Shown piece by piece: positions 8,782 through 16,870 of a DNA stretch of 35,259 nt (within the stretch, counting starts at the first letter, position 1; every line of letters begins with the position of its first letter). Below the pieces are notes generated by a model. It made no database searches. It had not been told where the DNA came from and saw nothing but the letters and a program-made list of their open reading frames with translations. Both the position numbers and the translations under genes were made by a program. Origin of the DNA: Bacillota bacterium (GTDB taxonomy: Bacteria; Bacillota; Clostridia; SK-Y3); assembly GCA_022360955.1 (NCBI GenBank), contig JAKSBV010000457.1:1-35259 (forward strand). The letters run 5' to 3'.

Positions 8782-9660
8782 TCACCATCCCCGTTCGGCG
8801 TAAAGATTTTCTTTCGGAATCTCGTTGATCTCCAGGCTGTACATGGCTTCCCCAAGGTTTTGGGACACTTCTGCCAGTATTTTGGGATCATTGTAATAGG
8901 CTGTTGCCTTTACGATGGCCCGTGCTCTCTTTTCAGGATCTGCGGATTTAAAAATCCCGGAGCCTACAAAAACGCCTTCGCTGCCCAGCTGCATCATAAG
9001 CGCTGCGTCGGCAGGCGTTGCGATGCCGCCGGCTGCAAAATTTACCACCGGCAGACTCTCTTTTTCGGCAACCGATAGCACCAGATCGTAGGGCGCGCCC
9101 ATTTCTTTTGCAGCGGTCATCAATTCTTCAGTGGGTAAATGCCGGAGCTTTCGGATTTCACTCATCATAGTTCTCATATGCCGCACAGCTTCTACAACAT
9201 TGCCCGTTCCCGCTTCTCCTTTTGTTCTGATCATAGCTGCCCCTTCGCCGATACGCCGTAAAGCTTCACCGAGATTTCTGGCCCCGCATACAAAAGGAAT
9301 ATTGAAGTCGTGTTTATGGATATGAAACATTTCGTCCGCCGGGGTAAGGACTTCACTTTCATCTATGTAATCAATACCGATAGCCTCAAGAATTTGGGCC
9401 TCTACAAAATGCCCTATTCTGGCTTTAGCCATGACGGGAATGGAAACAGCTTCTTTAATCTCTTTAATCATTCTCGGATCGGACATTCTGGCCACCCCGC
9501 CCTGTTTCCTGATATCTGCGGGAACCCTTTCCAGTGCCATGACAGCTACCGCACCAGCCTTTTCGGCAATTTCGGCCTGTTCGGCATTGACAACGTCCAT
9601 AATAACGCCGCCTTTTAACATCTGTGCAAGATTTTTGTTTAATTCATACCTTTTGCTCAT
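8782..9660 (-). CDS. pdxS: pyridoxal 5'-phosphate synthase, synthase subunit
   Basis: The (beta/alpha)8 synthase that makes PLP from ribose 5-phosphate, glyceraldehyde 3-phosphate and ammonia, working as a dodecamer with PdxT. The 292 aa match the family. Asp22 (GVIMDVV) and the ribose 5-phosphate Schiff-base Lys79 ([11 protein letters not shown]) are present, as are [16 protein letters not shown] and the phosphate loop [12 protein letters not shown]. The ATG at 9660 has an excellent SD (GAGGAGGA). It is the first gene of the minus-strand pdx unit and is divergent from a MocR-type regulator, with the operator array in the shared 280-bp region. Confidence 0.98.
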   Translation of the reverse strand: MSKRYELNKNLAQMLKGGVIMDVVNAEQAEIAEKAGAVAVMALERVPADIRKQGGVARMSDPRMIKEIKEAVSIPVMAKARIGHFVEAQILEAIGIDYIDESEVLTPADEMFHIHKHDFNIPFVCGARNLGEALRRIGEGAAMIRTKGEAGTGNVVEAVRHMRTMMSEIRKLRHLPTEELMTAAKEMGAPYDLVLSVAEKESLPVVNFAAGGIATPADAALMMQLGSEGVFVGSGIFKSADPEKRARAIVKATAYYNDPKILAEVSQNLGEAMYSLEINEIPKENLYAERGW

Positions 9661-9701
9661 GTTTGAGTCCTCCTCGTTTTTAACTTTAATTTCGCTGCTT
9701 T

Positions 9702-9794
9702 AGAGCCTGTTGGTGTTGCATTCTCAACCTTCATCTTTCAGCCCTCACTACTTTTTAGTCCTAGAATCATTTTCTTCAGCCAGATTTTATACAC
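9702..9794 (+). repeat. degenerate family 2 repeat fragment
   Basis: TTAGAGCCTGTTGGTGTTGCA near 9702 and ATTTTCTTCAGCCAGATTTTATACACC near 9770 match the left and right ends of the family 2 element at 18822. The central part has diverged. It lies in the pdxS upstream region on the promoter-proximal side. Confidence 0.55.
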
Positions 9795-9852
9795 CCGGTA
9801 CGGTTCAGCGTTATTTACAACCTAAATAAAGTCTGATATAATTATTGTACCC

Positions 9853-9968
9853 ATACAATTGTGGGGGAGAGATATAATTTTGGATACAATTATGGCATAC
9901 AACGGATAAAGTGTCAATACAATTGCGGAGGAATGACAAAATGAATGAAATCGTATCGATACAATTGA
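9853..9968. promoter_or_regulatory. PdxR-type operator array (ATACAATT repeats)
   Basis: Direct repeats ATACAATTGTGG (9853-9864), ATACAATTATGG (9884-9895) and ATACAATTGCGG (9917-9928), plus ATACAATTGA (9959-9968) just inside pdxR. The first three are 31 and 33 bp apart, about three helical turns, so the same DNA face is offered. The third overlaps the pdxR SD. MocR/PdxR proteins are known to bind repeated motifs between pdxR and pdxST. The assignment to this regulator is inferred from position. Confidence 0.7.
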
Positions 9969-11446
9969 ATGACCCACAAACCCCTCTATATATTCAAGTA
10001 TTTAAATATTTTGAAAAGATGATTTTGCAGGGCCAATTAGCACCGGGCTATAAGCTGCCGCCCATCAGAAAGCTTGCCGGAAAGTTAGGCGTCAATAATG
10101 TTACGGTAGTAAATGCGTATAAGCTTTTGGAACAGAACGGGTATGTGCATTCCAAAAAAGGCAGCGGCACCTATGTCGGTGTCGAGAATGCTGCAAGCGA
10201 TCAAAATGTGATGGATATACCGGTGGGAGGCGGTCAATTTTTTGAAGAGGAAGATATTCAGTTGATGAGCAGAGGGCACATTACTTTATCGGAACATAGC
10301 ATTAATTTTGCCAGCGCCGCACCGACGCCGGATTTATTTCCTATTGAAGATTTTAAGCAGGTCTTAATCAAAGTATTGGACCGTGATCAAGGAAATGCCT
10401 TCGGATATGACGAAAGCAATGGGTACAGACCTTTACGAGAATCTATTTCTCAATTTATGGATAACAATTATGCTATTAAAGCGCACAAGGATGATATTCA
10501 AATTATTTCCGGTGCCCAGCAGGGGATTGATATTATTGCAAAAGCCCTGATCAACCCAGGAGATTTTGTGTTGGTAGAAAACCCCACATATACCGGCGCT
10601 ATAGCGGTATTTAGATCGAGAGGTGCAAAGATAATCGGGGTTCCTATGGAACAGGACGGCATGAACATGCATTTACTTGAAAAATATATTGAAATCTACC
10701 GGCCGAAACTAGTATATACCATGCCCTATCACCAAAATCCAACAACATTTTGTTATTCGGAGCAAAAGAAACAGCATTTACTGGATTTGGCATATCAAAA
10801 TAAACTGTTTGTGATTGAAGACGATTTTTCAAGCGATTTGAATTTCGAAGCCCATGGCGTATCCCAGCCGTTAAAAGTGTTGGACCGGCAAGAGCGGGTT
10901 TTGTATATCAAAAGCTTTTCAAAGGTCTTAATGCCCGGGTTGCGCATAGGTTTTCTAATTGCCCCTGCCGAAGTCTTTAAAAGAATTTTGCAGGCAAAGC
11001 ATACTACGGATATCTCATCTTCCGGGCTGATCCAGCGAGCGCTTGATTTGTATCTGAAAAAACAAATATGGGGCAAGCACCTTGCTTATATGAAGGGAAT
11101 TTTTCAAGACAGGTACCGGAAGATACTGCAAGAGACAATGAAACTTGAAGACATCGGCGTAAAACGTTACAGACCGGCCGGAGGCTTGAATTTGTGGCTT
11201 ACGCTGCCCGAGGGTATTTCCGGTACAAGACTCTATCAAGCATGTGCGAAGAGGGATGTTTTGCTGATCCCCGGCAAAATTTTTTATGTGGATAATGATT
11301 TCGCCAATGATCAAAAGATACGGATGAGCTTTGCTGCCGTTTATCCGGATCAAATTGAAAAAGGGATTGAGGTAGTGCACTATTGTATGGAGCAGCTGAA
11401 AAATAAAACGGAAGATCGTACCACCTATTATAGTCCGTTGATATGA
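9941..11446 (+). CDS. pdxR: MocR/PdxR-family regulator (GntR HTH fused to aminotransferase fold)
   Basis: Transcription factor controlling PLP synthesis. The N-terminal GntR winged helix (about 10-80: PLYIQVFKYFEKMI, LPPIRKLAGKLGVNNVTV, GYVHSKKGSGTYV) is joined to a type I aminotransferase domain with YHQNPTTF and a PLP-binding Lys328 in KSFSKVLMPGLR. Known PdxR proteins activate pdxST when PLP is low and repress themselves. PLP acts as effector through the Lys. ATG 9941 follows GCGGAGGAATGA. The frame is open from GTG 9911 but that lacks an SD. Divergent orientation to pdxS and the operator array support the name. It ends just before the tRNA-Thr promoter without a visible terminator. Confidence 0.93.
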   Translation: MNEIVSIQLNDPQTPLYIQVFKYFEKMILQGQLAPGYKLPPIRKLAGKLGVNNVTVVNAYKLLEQNGYVHSKKGSGTYVGVENAASDQNVMDIPVGGGQFFEEEDIQLMSRGHITLSEHSINFASAAPTPDLFPIEDFKQVLIKVLDRDQGNAFGYDESNGYRPLRESISQFMDNNYAIKAHKDDIQIISGAQQGIDIIAKALINPGDFVLVENPTYTGAIAVFRSRGAKIIGVPMEQDGMNMHLLEKYIEIYRPKLVYTMPYHQNPTTFCYSEQKKQHLLDLAYQNKLFVIEDDFSSDLNFEAHGVSQPLKVLDRQERVLYIKSFSKVLMPGLRIGFLIAPAEVFKRILQAKHTTDISSSGLIQRALDLYLKKQIWGKHLAYMKGIFQDRYRKILQETMKLEDIGVKRYRPAGGLNLWLTLPEGISGTRLYQACAKRDVLLIPGKIFYVDNDFANDQKIRMSFAAVYPDQIEKGIEVVHYCMEQLKNKTEDRTTYYSPLI

Positions 11447-11469
11447 GTATATTTTCTATTAAAAATCTC

Positions 11470-11498
11470 TTGATTTTTAGTTTGAAAATGTTTATAAT
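11470..11498 (+). promoter_or_regulatory. sigma-A type promoter of tRNA-Thr
   Basis: TTGATT (11470-11475), 17-bp spacer, TATAAT (11493-11498). The tRNA begins 22 bp after the -10 box. Confidence 0.75.
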
Positions 11499-11519
11499 GG
11501 ATATTGTTCTTGTTAAAGT

Positions 11520-11595
11520 GCTGGTATGGCTCAGTTGGTAGAGCGGATCACTCGTAATGATCAGGTCGCCGGTTCAAGTCCGGCTATCAGCTCCA
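11520..11595 (+). tRNA. tRNA-Thr (anticodon CGT)
   Basis: A 76-nt cloverleaf. The acceptor stem GCTGGTA pairs with TATCAGC, the D arm is GCTC/GAGC, the anticodon stem GATCA/TGATC holds loop CTCGTAA (anticodon CGT, decoding ACG), and the T arm GCCGG/CCGGC holds TTCAAGT. The discriminator is T and CCA is encoded. It has its own promoter and terminator, so it is a single-tRNA unit. Confidence 0.95.
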
Positions 11596-11601
11596 GATTC
11601 A

Positions 11602-11640
11602 AGCCGCATCCCCTAAGGGATAGCGGCTGTTTTTATATTT
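11602..11640 (+). terminator. terminator after tRNA-Thr
   Basis: AGCCGC-ATCCC pairs with GGGAT-A-GCGGCT around a CTAA loop (one bulged A), followed by a T-rich run. Confidence 0.85.
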
Positions 11641-11694
11641 TGCATATAGTATACATAACACCTACGATATATCCTTTTTGAGACGATTCATCAG

Positions 11695-12201
11695 ATGGTC
11701 AGGTTAGCGCAACAACAGAATGTTAAGCTTGATGTAAATAAGACCCTGAAAGAATCAGCAGTTGTTAATTCAATTGAAGACTTTAAGCGTAAAATGATTG
11801 AATTATCTATTTTTATATGCGAGGGTATAAAACAGACTAAGGAAGAAAAGAATAAAAAGCTTAAAAAAGGTATCATTGAATATATGAACACATACTATTG
11901 TCAATTTAAGCTTTCGATGGAAATGGTAGCAAATCAATTTAACATATCTGCTTCTTATCTTGGCAGAATAGTAAGGGAAGAGACAGGAGACACCTTTAAT
12001 CAATATATTACTGCTCTCCGATTGGAAGAAGCGAAGAGGCTTCTGCGTGATACGGATGAAAAGGTGAAGGATATAGTTTCCAAAGTAGGCTATGTAGACG
12101 TTGCAAATTTTATTAGGAAGTTTAAGACAATTGAGAATGTAACGCCAAATCAGTATCGTACTATAAAAAGGTATGAAAAACAAAAAAGAAATAATGTGTA
12201 A
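11695..12201 (+). pseudogene. AraC-family regulator, C-terminal remnant (YesN-like)
   Basis: A 168-aa open frame carrying a complete AraC double helix-turn-helix (about 70-160): LSMEMVANQFNISASYLGRI, TFNQYITALRLEEAKRLL, VKDIVSKVGYVDVANFIRKFK and TPNQYR. The preceding 60 residues resemble the linker that joins this domain to a large sensor part in YesN-like or membrane-spanning AraC regulators, usually 500-770 aa. No such sensor is present: in-frame stops occur a few codons upstream and no SD precedes ATG 11695. It most likely represents a truncated regulator, perhaps of the glycosidase gene downstream, although expression as a free DNA-binding domain cannot be excluded. A terminator follows. 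Confidence 0.6.
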
Positions 12202-12270
12202 AATAGTTTTGCTTTATAAAAATGCTTATTTCATAAAAACACATATTGTTTTTTTGATGCAAAAGAGATA

Positions 12271-12300
12271 GACTTAAGCCAATCGGTTTGAGTCTTTTTT
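12271..12300 (+). terminator. terminator after the AraC remnant
   Basis: A 10-bp stem GACTTAAGCC/GGTTTGAGTC with two G-T pairs and an AATC loop, directly followed by TTTTTT. Confidence 0.8.
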
Positions 12301-12302
12301 CA

Positions 12303-12330
12303 TTCAATTGGTGAGAAAGGCCGATATAAT
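12303..12330 (+). promoter_or_regulatory. possible promoter of the GH5-like gene
   Basis: TTCAAT (12303-12308), 16-bp spacer, TATAAT (12325-12330). The gene starts 36 bp further on. Confidence 0.45.
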
Positions 12331-12365
12331 TCTGTACCTTAGGGTATCATGAAAGGAATGTTAGT

Positions 12366-13403
12366 ATGGTGAAAAAAACGGATGACAGCTATTATCATGT
12401 AAGAGGTGCCATCTATATACCTTCAAGAGCATATAATGCATATCAAATGTGGAATGACATGAATCAGAAAGAAACGATTAGAGATATGAGATACGCACAA
12501 TCGCTTGATTTAAATGCAATAAGGATATGGGTAAGCTATGAATATTGGTTAGAACAACCAGAAGAATTGAAAGAAAAATTCAATATGTTTTTGGATATGT
12601 GCAGTCAATATAAAATACGTGTTATGCCTTCCTTATTTGAAAATTGCGGAAGAGAGGGAGGTAAAGAAGTTTGGGTGGATAGAAATCCTATGACATCTAT
12701 TGCATTGAGGTCTCCGTCAACTAATGTGGCTCAGGATAAGGCGCAATGGACAAAACCCCAAGAATATATTGAGTGGTTTATGAGTAATTTTGGAGAAGAT
12801 AAAAGGCTGCTTGCGATAGAGATTATAAATGAACCTCACGTTAAAGGAAAAAACGAAAACATGGATTTTGCTGTCAAAATGTTAGAAACAGCATCAAAGC
12901 GTAAAAAAAGCATACCCCTTACAATAGGGTGTATTAATTTAACACATAATTTGTTCTTTATGGAGGCCGGTTTGGACATTTTGCAATTTCATGAAAATTT
13001 TCCTCAATCAGAAAAAATGTTGGAAAATTTATTAATAGAGGCTTCCGTCTTGCAGAGAATAACAGGCAAACCGGTATGGATCACAGAATGGCAAAGAGTG
13101 AGACCTAGCGGTAATGGCTGGAATAATAAACAAATCACAGAAGAAGAAAAACTTCCAAAGCTAAGATCTTTAGCCCATATCATAAAAAACTACGATATAG
13201 GGAGCTTTTTTTGGTCGTTAATGTTAAAACCCGCATACCTAAAGCCTCAAAGGTTGAATGGTACATTTAATGGTATCTTTCATGAGGATGGGTTTGTATA
13301 TAATCTAGATGATGCAAAAAGTATTAATGATCAATTTAATGGGAAAGAGTTAAAATCAAAGCCCAAATGGTATTTAGAAGATATAAAAGATCACCAACGT
13401 TAA
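12366..13403 (+). CDS. GH5-like glycoside hydrolase, apparently cytoplasmic
   Basis: A 345-aa TIM-barrel glycosidase of the GH-A clan (GH5/GH2 type). The acid/base Glu156 is in IEIINEPH at the end of strand 4 and the nucleophile Glu241 in VWITEWQ at strand 7. RIWVSYEYW and SFFWSLMLKP fit the barrel. There is no signal peptide, carbohydrate-binding module or dockerin, so it should act inside the cell on an imported oligosaccharide. The substrate cannot be told from sequence. The start ATG follows AAAGGAATG. The last codons (D-H-Q-R-stop) lie within the terminal repeat of mobile element B, so the original C-terminus seems to have been replaced. An AraC-type remnant lies upstream. Confidence 0.82.
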   Translation: MVKKTDDSYYHVRGAIYIPSRAYNAYQMWNDMNQKETIRDMRYAQSLDLNAIRIWVSYEYWLEQPEELKEKFNMFLDMCSQYKIRVMPSLFENCGREGGKEVWVDRNPMTSIALRSPSTNVAQDKAQWTKPQEYIEWFMSNFGEDKRLLAIEIINEPHVKGKNENMDFAVKMLETASKRKKSIPLTIGCINLTHNLFFMEAGLDILQFHENFPQSEKMLENLLIEASVLQRITGKPVWITEWQRVRPSGNGWNNKQITEEEKLPKLRSLAHIIKNYDIGSFFWSLMLKPAYLKPQRLNGTFNGIFHEDGFVYNLDDAKSINDQFNGKELKSKPKWYLEDIKDHQR

Positions 13404-13655
13404 ACCTAAAAATACTATTTACACACAAGGCGTTTTAAAAAATACATTATACATGTTATTGATGTCCACGGGTAATAAAATCTCAAGGGTATTGAACCCT
13501 TAAGATTTTGGTCGGATTTTACTGCGTAAAATGACCTACATAGATTTTACTTTTTTGAAACGCCTTTTGATCGGTTATGGGTTAAATAGTATCGAAAATA
13601 ACAATGATTTTATGTTTTTTTGTAAATACAAATGCCATTTTGAGGGTATCTATAT
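13387..13655 (+). repeat. MITE-like family 1 element, copy B (long form with internal insertion)
   Basis: The left end GATCACCAACGTTAAACC overlaps the 3' end of the GH5-like gene. The right end reads TGTAAATACAAATGCCATTTTGAGGGTATCTATAT. Compared with copy C it carries about 60 extra bp, including a terminator-like hairpin AATCTCAAGGGT/ACCCTTAAGATT. GGCGTTTTAAAAAA near 13430 pairs with TTTTTTGAAACGCC near 13551. A 60-codon open frame at 13531-13713 runs across it and is not considered a gene. Confidence 0.75.
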
Positions 13656-13689
13656 CATAACCGCCGAAAAGCAGACTTGTGTGCGGATA

Positions 13690-13900
13690 AAGATAACCAA
13701 CTTTATACCTTAAAATCCTATTTACACACAGGGCGTTTTAAAAAATACATTATATATGTTATGTATGTCCACGGATCATAGATTTTACTTTTTTGAAACG
13801 CCTTTTGATCGGTTATGGATTAAATAGTATCCAAAACAAGGATGATTCTGCGTTTTTTGTGTAAATATAAATGCCATTTTAAAGTTGGGTATCTATATTG
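13690..13900 (+). repeat. MITE-like family 1 element, copy C (long form)
   Basis: About 210 bp. Left terminal repeat AGATAACCAACTTTATACC..TTTACACACA and right terminal repeat TGTGTAAATA..ATTTTAAAGTTGGGTATCT are imperfect inverted copies of each other. It has the same internal GGGCGTTTTAAAAAA/TTTTTTGAAACGCC pairing as copies A and B. It lies 35 bp after copy B in the same orientation. Together B and C fill most of the 540-bp gap before ccdA. Confidence 0.8.
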
Positions 13901-13947
13901 CAAAGTGAGCAAGTAAAAAGAATAAAGGGAAGGAAGTGAATGGGTTG

Positions 13948-14652
13948 ATGACAATGGAGCTAACGGTCATTACCGTTTTTCTGCAAGGCATAGCATCGTT
14001 TTTTTTCCCCTGCGTATTGCCTTTGATACCGGCCTATCTGACGTATTTGACAGGGCAGTCGGCTGAGGCAATGATGCATGATGCGAAAGCCCATAGAACG
14101 TTAATATGGAATGGGGCAGCCTTTGTGTTAGGGTTCACAATTGTATTTGTGCTGCTTGGGGCTACCGCGACCAGCATCGGAAAATTTTTATTAAAAAACA
14201 CTGAGATATTTCGTCAGATAAGTGGTGTGCTTATCATTACTTTTGGGCTATTTCACATGGGGCTGTTGCCGATTTCCTTTTTAAACTATGAGAAACGGCT
14301 TCAACTTTCAGGCAAAGCACCGGGTTTATACAGTTCCATGCTTATGGGCATTGGGTTTAGTTTTGGATGGACGCCCTGTATCAGTCCTGTGCTTTCATCA
14401 GTTTTGATACTAGCCGGCAGCAGTGGGACAGTATGGCATGGCATCGGTTTGCTTACAGTATATTCTTTGGGCCTTGGCATCCCGTTTTTAATTCTTACAA
14501 TCTTTCTGAAGTATTTGTGGAAGTACTTAAAGGGCATTCACAAGTACATGAAACCCATTAAAATTGTCAGCGGGGTCCTATTGGTAGTCATAGGAATACT
14601 CATTCTAACCAATACTTTTGGTTATCTGGCTGCTTTGGGTGGTACTATTTAA
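13948..14652 (+). CDS. ccdA: CcdA-type thiol-disulfide transporter
   Basis: Integral membrane protein of the DsbD/CcdA family that carries reducing equivalents across the membrane to extracytoplasmic thioredoxin-like proteins. The 234 aa hold about six transmembrane helices. The paired redox cysteines are in FFFPCVLPLIPAY (C22) and GWTPCISPVL (C144), the family signature. The start is between TTG 13945 and ATG 13948 after AAGGAAG. GTG 13936 overlaps the SD. The next gene is a TlpA/ResA-like lipoprotein 22 bp downstream, the expected partner. No cytochrome c synthesis genes are nearby, so a role in general redox repair or spore-coat/cortex redox (StoA-like) is more likely here. Confidence 0.93.
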   Translation: MTMELTVITVFLQGIASFFFPCVLPLIPAYLTYLTGQSAEAMMHDAKAHRTLIWNGAAFVLGFTIVFVLLGATATSIGKFLLKNTEIFRQISGVLIITFGLFHMGLLPISFLNYEKRLQLSGKAPGLYSSMLMGIGFSFGWTPCISPVLSSVLILAGSSGTVWHGIGLLTVYSLGLGIPFLILTIFLKYLWKYLKGIHKYMKPIKIVSGVLLVVIGILILTNTFGYLAALGGTI

Positions 14653-14674
14653 TATAATGGAGGTGAGAATAAAA

Positions 14675-15259
14675 ATGAATAAGATACGAATGATAGTATT
14701 TTTATTGATCGTTATGATTTCTGCCGCTTTATTGTTTGGGTGTACAGCGCCCCCTCAAGAACAGGCGGAAGGGGGGAATAAAGAGGATATTCCGGAAGGT
14801 ATGATGGATCTTGCTATGGAGGATTTTGAAGCTGTAGATTTCGAGGGCAATACAGTCAAGCTGTCCGATTACAAAGGCAAAATCATTTTCCTCAGTTTCT
14901 GGGCTACATGGTGTCCTCCCTGCAGGGAAGAAATGCCCTGGATGCAGGAAATATATGATGAGCATAAGGACCAGGATGTGGTGATACTGGCCGTAAGTCC
15001 TACGTCTGTTGAAATGCGTGGAGGAGACGATAGTGACAGAGCGGAAAATCAGGTAAGGAAGTTTATCACAGAGAACGGATATACCTTTCCGGTGCTCTTA
15101 GATAAAGAGGATAAGGCCTGGAGTGTTTATCAGCAGAGAGGTATTCCGGCAAACTATGTTATTGATAAGCAAGGTATTATCCGATATACCATTCCGGGAG
15201 CATTTCGGAGCAAGGAACAGATGGAGACATTCATTGAAAATATCCGCTCTATTGAATAA
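14675..15259 (+). CDS. TlpA/ResA-like thioredoxin-fold lipoprotein
   Basis: Membrane-tethered thiol-disulfide oxidoreductase facing outward. The signal peptide ends in a lipobox LLFGC (Cys23), followed by a polar linker. The thioredoxin-like domain (about 45-190) has the active site WATWCPPC (C80, C83), a peroxiredoxin-like VILAVSPT strand and the cis-Pro region RGIPANYVID. ATG 14675 has a strong SD (TGGAGGTGAG). The frame is open further upstream into ccdA but that is not needed. It follows ccdA and precedes a small membrane protein by 11 bp, forming a three-gene operon. CcdA should keep its CPPC reduced. Confidence 0.94.
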   Translation: MNKIRMIVFLLIVMISAALLFGCTAPPQEQAEGGNKEDIPEGMMDLAMEDFEAVDFEGNTVKLSDYKGKIIFLSFWATWCPPCREEMPWMQEIYDEHKDQDVVILAVSPTSVEMRGGDDSDRAENQVRKFITENGYTFPVLLDKEDKAWSVYQQRGIPANYVIDKQGIIRYTIPGAFRSKEQMETFIENIRSIE

Positions 15260-15270
15260 GGAGGGATCTT

Positions 15271-15498
15271 ATGTCCAAAAAGGTGTACAAAATGATAAAT
15301 AATGTACTTTATGCAGTCTTTGTTCTGACCACTTTGTATGCGTTCATCGATATGTATATCATAAAAGGCGCCATGACGGCAGGCAGTTGTCCGCTGGACA
15401 ATAATCGTCCTTTACTGTATACGGCGATATCTTTGGGCGTAATATCCTTTATATTTTCTTTTTTGAAGAAGTGGCTTACTTCCGGAGAAGAGGGCTGA
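15271..15498 (+). CDS. small two-helix membrane protein, third gene of the ccdA operon
   Basis: A 75-aa protein of unknown function with two predicted membrane helices (about 9-31 and 48-66) joined by a loop that contains a single Cys (AGSCPLDNNRP). It starts 11 bp after the TlpA-like gene with a perfect SD (AAGGAGGGA), so it belongs to the same operon. Position suggests a partner in the redox system, but no motif proves it. The operon terminator lies 130 bp downstream. Confidence 0.78.
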   Translation: MSKKVYKMINNVLYAVFVLTTLYAFIDMYIIKGAMTAGSCPLDNNRPLLYTAISLGVISFIFSFLKKWLTSGEEG

Positions 15499-15627
15499 CA
15501 ATAGGAACAGCTTATGCCATATCCTATTAAGATGTTTTTTATTGAAGAAGGAATTGTTTTGGTTACAAAACCCACATACCGCAGAGGTTAAACCGGACCC
15601 GGCTTTGCAGACGGAATCGGGAAACAA

Positions 15628-15679
15628 GACCTGCAGTATCATCCCAACTAATTGAGATGATATTGCAGGTCTTTTTTTT
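15628..15679 (+). terminator. terminator of the ccdA operon
   Basis: A 16-bp stem, GACCTGCAGTATCATC (15628-15643) with GATGATATTGCAGGTC (15656-15671), one G-T pair, 12-nt loop, then eight Ts. Confidence 0.9.
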
Positions 15680-15712
15680 CAACCATTTTTGGTATAACGG
15701 GTATAGGTTTAT

Positions 15713-15800
15713 ATAGATGTCCCACTTTAAAATCAAATGTATATTTGGACAAAAAACGCAGAACCGTCGTTGGTGTGTTTTGAGGGCTGCGGGACGCTGT
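15713..15800 (-). repeat. MITE-like family 1 element, copy D (short form)
   Basis: On the minus strand it reads TTCTGCGTTTTTTGTCCAAA and then ATTTTAAAGTGGGACATCTATAT, matching the right end of copy C. The other end (GGGCTGCGGGAC) is a weak inverted match. The central hairpin of the long form is missing. It ends 12 bp from the 3' end of the AraC gene. Confidence 0.6.
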
Positions 15801-15811
15801 CTTGAACAGGC

Positions 15812-16660
15812 CTAATCTTGAGGGGGGCGCGTGTATTTAGATGGAGAGGTATGGTAGTATTTTTTAAATAATTTACTAAAATAATAAGCATCATCATATC
15901 CGACAGCTTGTGAAACCTCTTTGACCGACAGGTCTTTATTTTGTTCCAAAAGCTCACTGGCTTTTGATAAACGCAGCTGTATCAAGTAATTAATAGGGGA
16001 CTCGCTAAGCTCCTCTTTAAATATTTTAGAGATATAAACCGGACTCAAGTACATATTTTGAGACAGCTTGGACAGAGAAATATTTTTAGAGTAATTCTCG
16101 TTCATATAGTCAATGATTGTTTGTACGATTTCAGAACGGTCTGATTTTTCAATATTGTGTGAATCTATATGATGTAATTGTGAAAGTGCATGCTCTCTTA
16201 TGATTAAAGTGATTAGCTTCATAATTAAAGACTTTAGTATAAGCCCTTTATAGGGCTCGTGTTTATTTTGCTCATTCATAATTTCTTCACAACAATTGGC
16301 AAAGGTCTGTTTATAGCTGTTAAACATAATGACGGGAGGTGCGTCAGGGGGCAATAAATACCCTTCCGGCAGCCCATCCATATAAAAATGATTGAACCCC
16401 ACATGAAATTCGGTCACTTGCTCCGACGCATCAATGATTCTTTGATGGGGTGAGTGGGGATGAAGGACAATGAGATGACCTTCTTCAATGGCATATTCGG
16501 TATCCTCTACAATATACTTACAGGTCCCTTCCAATACATATATAAGAGAAGTAAAGTCATGGGCATGAGATTTCATAGCAGTACCGCCTGAGACTATTTT
16601 TTTAAATGTATATAGTACCTGCGGGTTAAAATCCTTTGGTTCTAAATCAAAATAACACAT
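15812..16660 (-). CDS. AraC-family transcriptional regulator with cupin sensor domain
   Basis: A 282-aa regulator. The N-terminal cupin (about 20-110) has HAHDFTSLIYVLEG and a typical VLHPHSPHQR turn. The C-terminal double helix-turn-helix (about 180-280) has ISLSKLSQNMYLSPVYISKI, PINYLIQLRLSKASELL, VKEVSQAVGYDDAYYFSKLF and SPSKY. The ligand is probably a small sugar or similar, but unknown. The start ATG has TAGGAG about 11 nt upstream. It is divergent from the ABC exporter pair, and a palindrome just before the exporter's -10 region is a likely binding site, so the natural target is the exporter. Short repeat elements D and E flank the gene closely on both sides. Confidence 0.9.
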   Translation of the reverse strand: MCYFDLEPKDFNPQVLYTFKKIVSGGTAMKSHAHDFTSLIYVLEGTCKYIVEDTEYAIEEGHLIVLHPHSPHQRIIDASEQVTEFHVGFNHFYMDGLPEGYLLPPDAPPVIMFNSYKQTFANCCEEIMNEQNKHEPYKGLILKSLIMKLITLIIREHALSQLHHIDSHNIEKSDRSEIVQTIIDYMNENYSKNISLSKLSQNMYLSPVYISKIFKEELSESPINYLIQLRLSKASELLEQNKDLSVKEVSQAVGYDDAYYFSKLFKKYYHTSPSKYTRPPQD

Positions 16661-16678
16661 AAAAAGTTTGTCTCCTAT

Positions 16679-16773
16679 GGATACCCAACGTTAAACCGGC
16701 ATTTATATTTACACAAAAAACGTAGAAGCATCGTTGTTTGTATAAATGTATTTTTAGGCTGCAGTTGGTTATT
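16679..16773 (-). repeat. MITE-like family 1 element, copy E (short form)
   Basis: Plus-strand ends are GATACCCAACGTTAAACC (left) and TTTTTAGGCTGCAGTTGGTTAT (right), an imperfect inverted pair. TTTATATTTACACAAAAAACG matches the reverse complement of copy C. It is about 95 bp, so the central part of the long form is missing. It lies 18 bp upstream of the AraC gene start. Confidence 0.7.
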
Positions 16774-16870
16774 TTTATTAATTTTCCAATTTATCCTTAA
16801 CACTATAGTATCACATATTTTGAAGAAGGTGAATCAAAATGAATGAAATTTGAATTTAATTTATATAAAA

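Noticed and set aside
13531-13713. 60-codon open frame
   Set aside because: It runs through repeat copy B and into copy C, has no SD and an unlikely composition.
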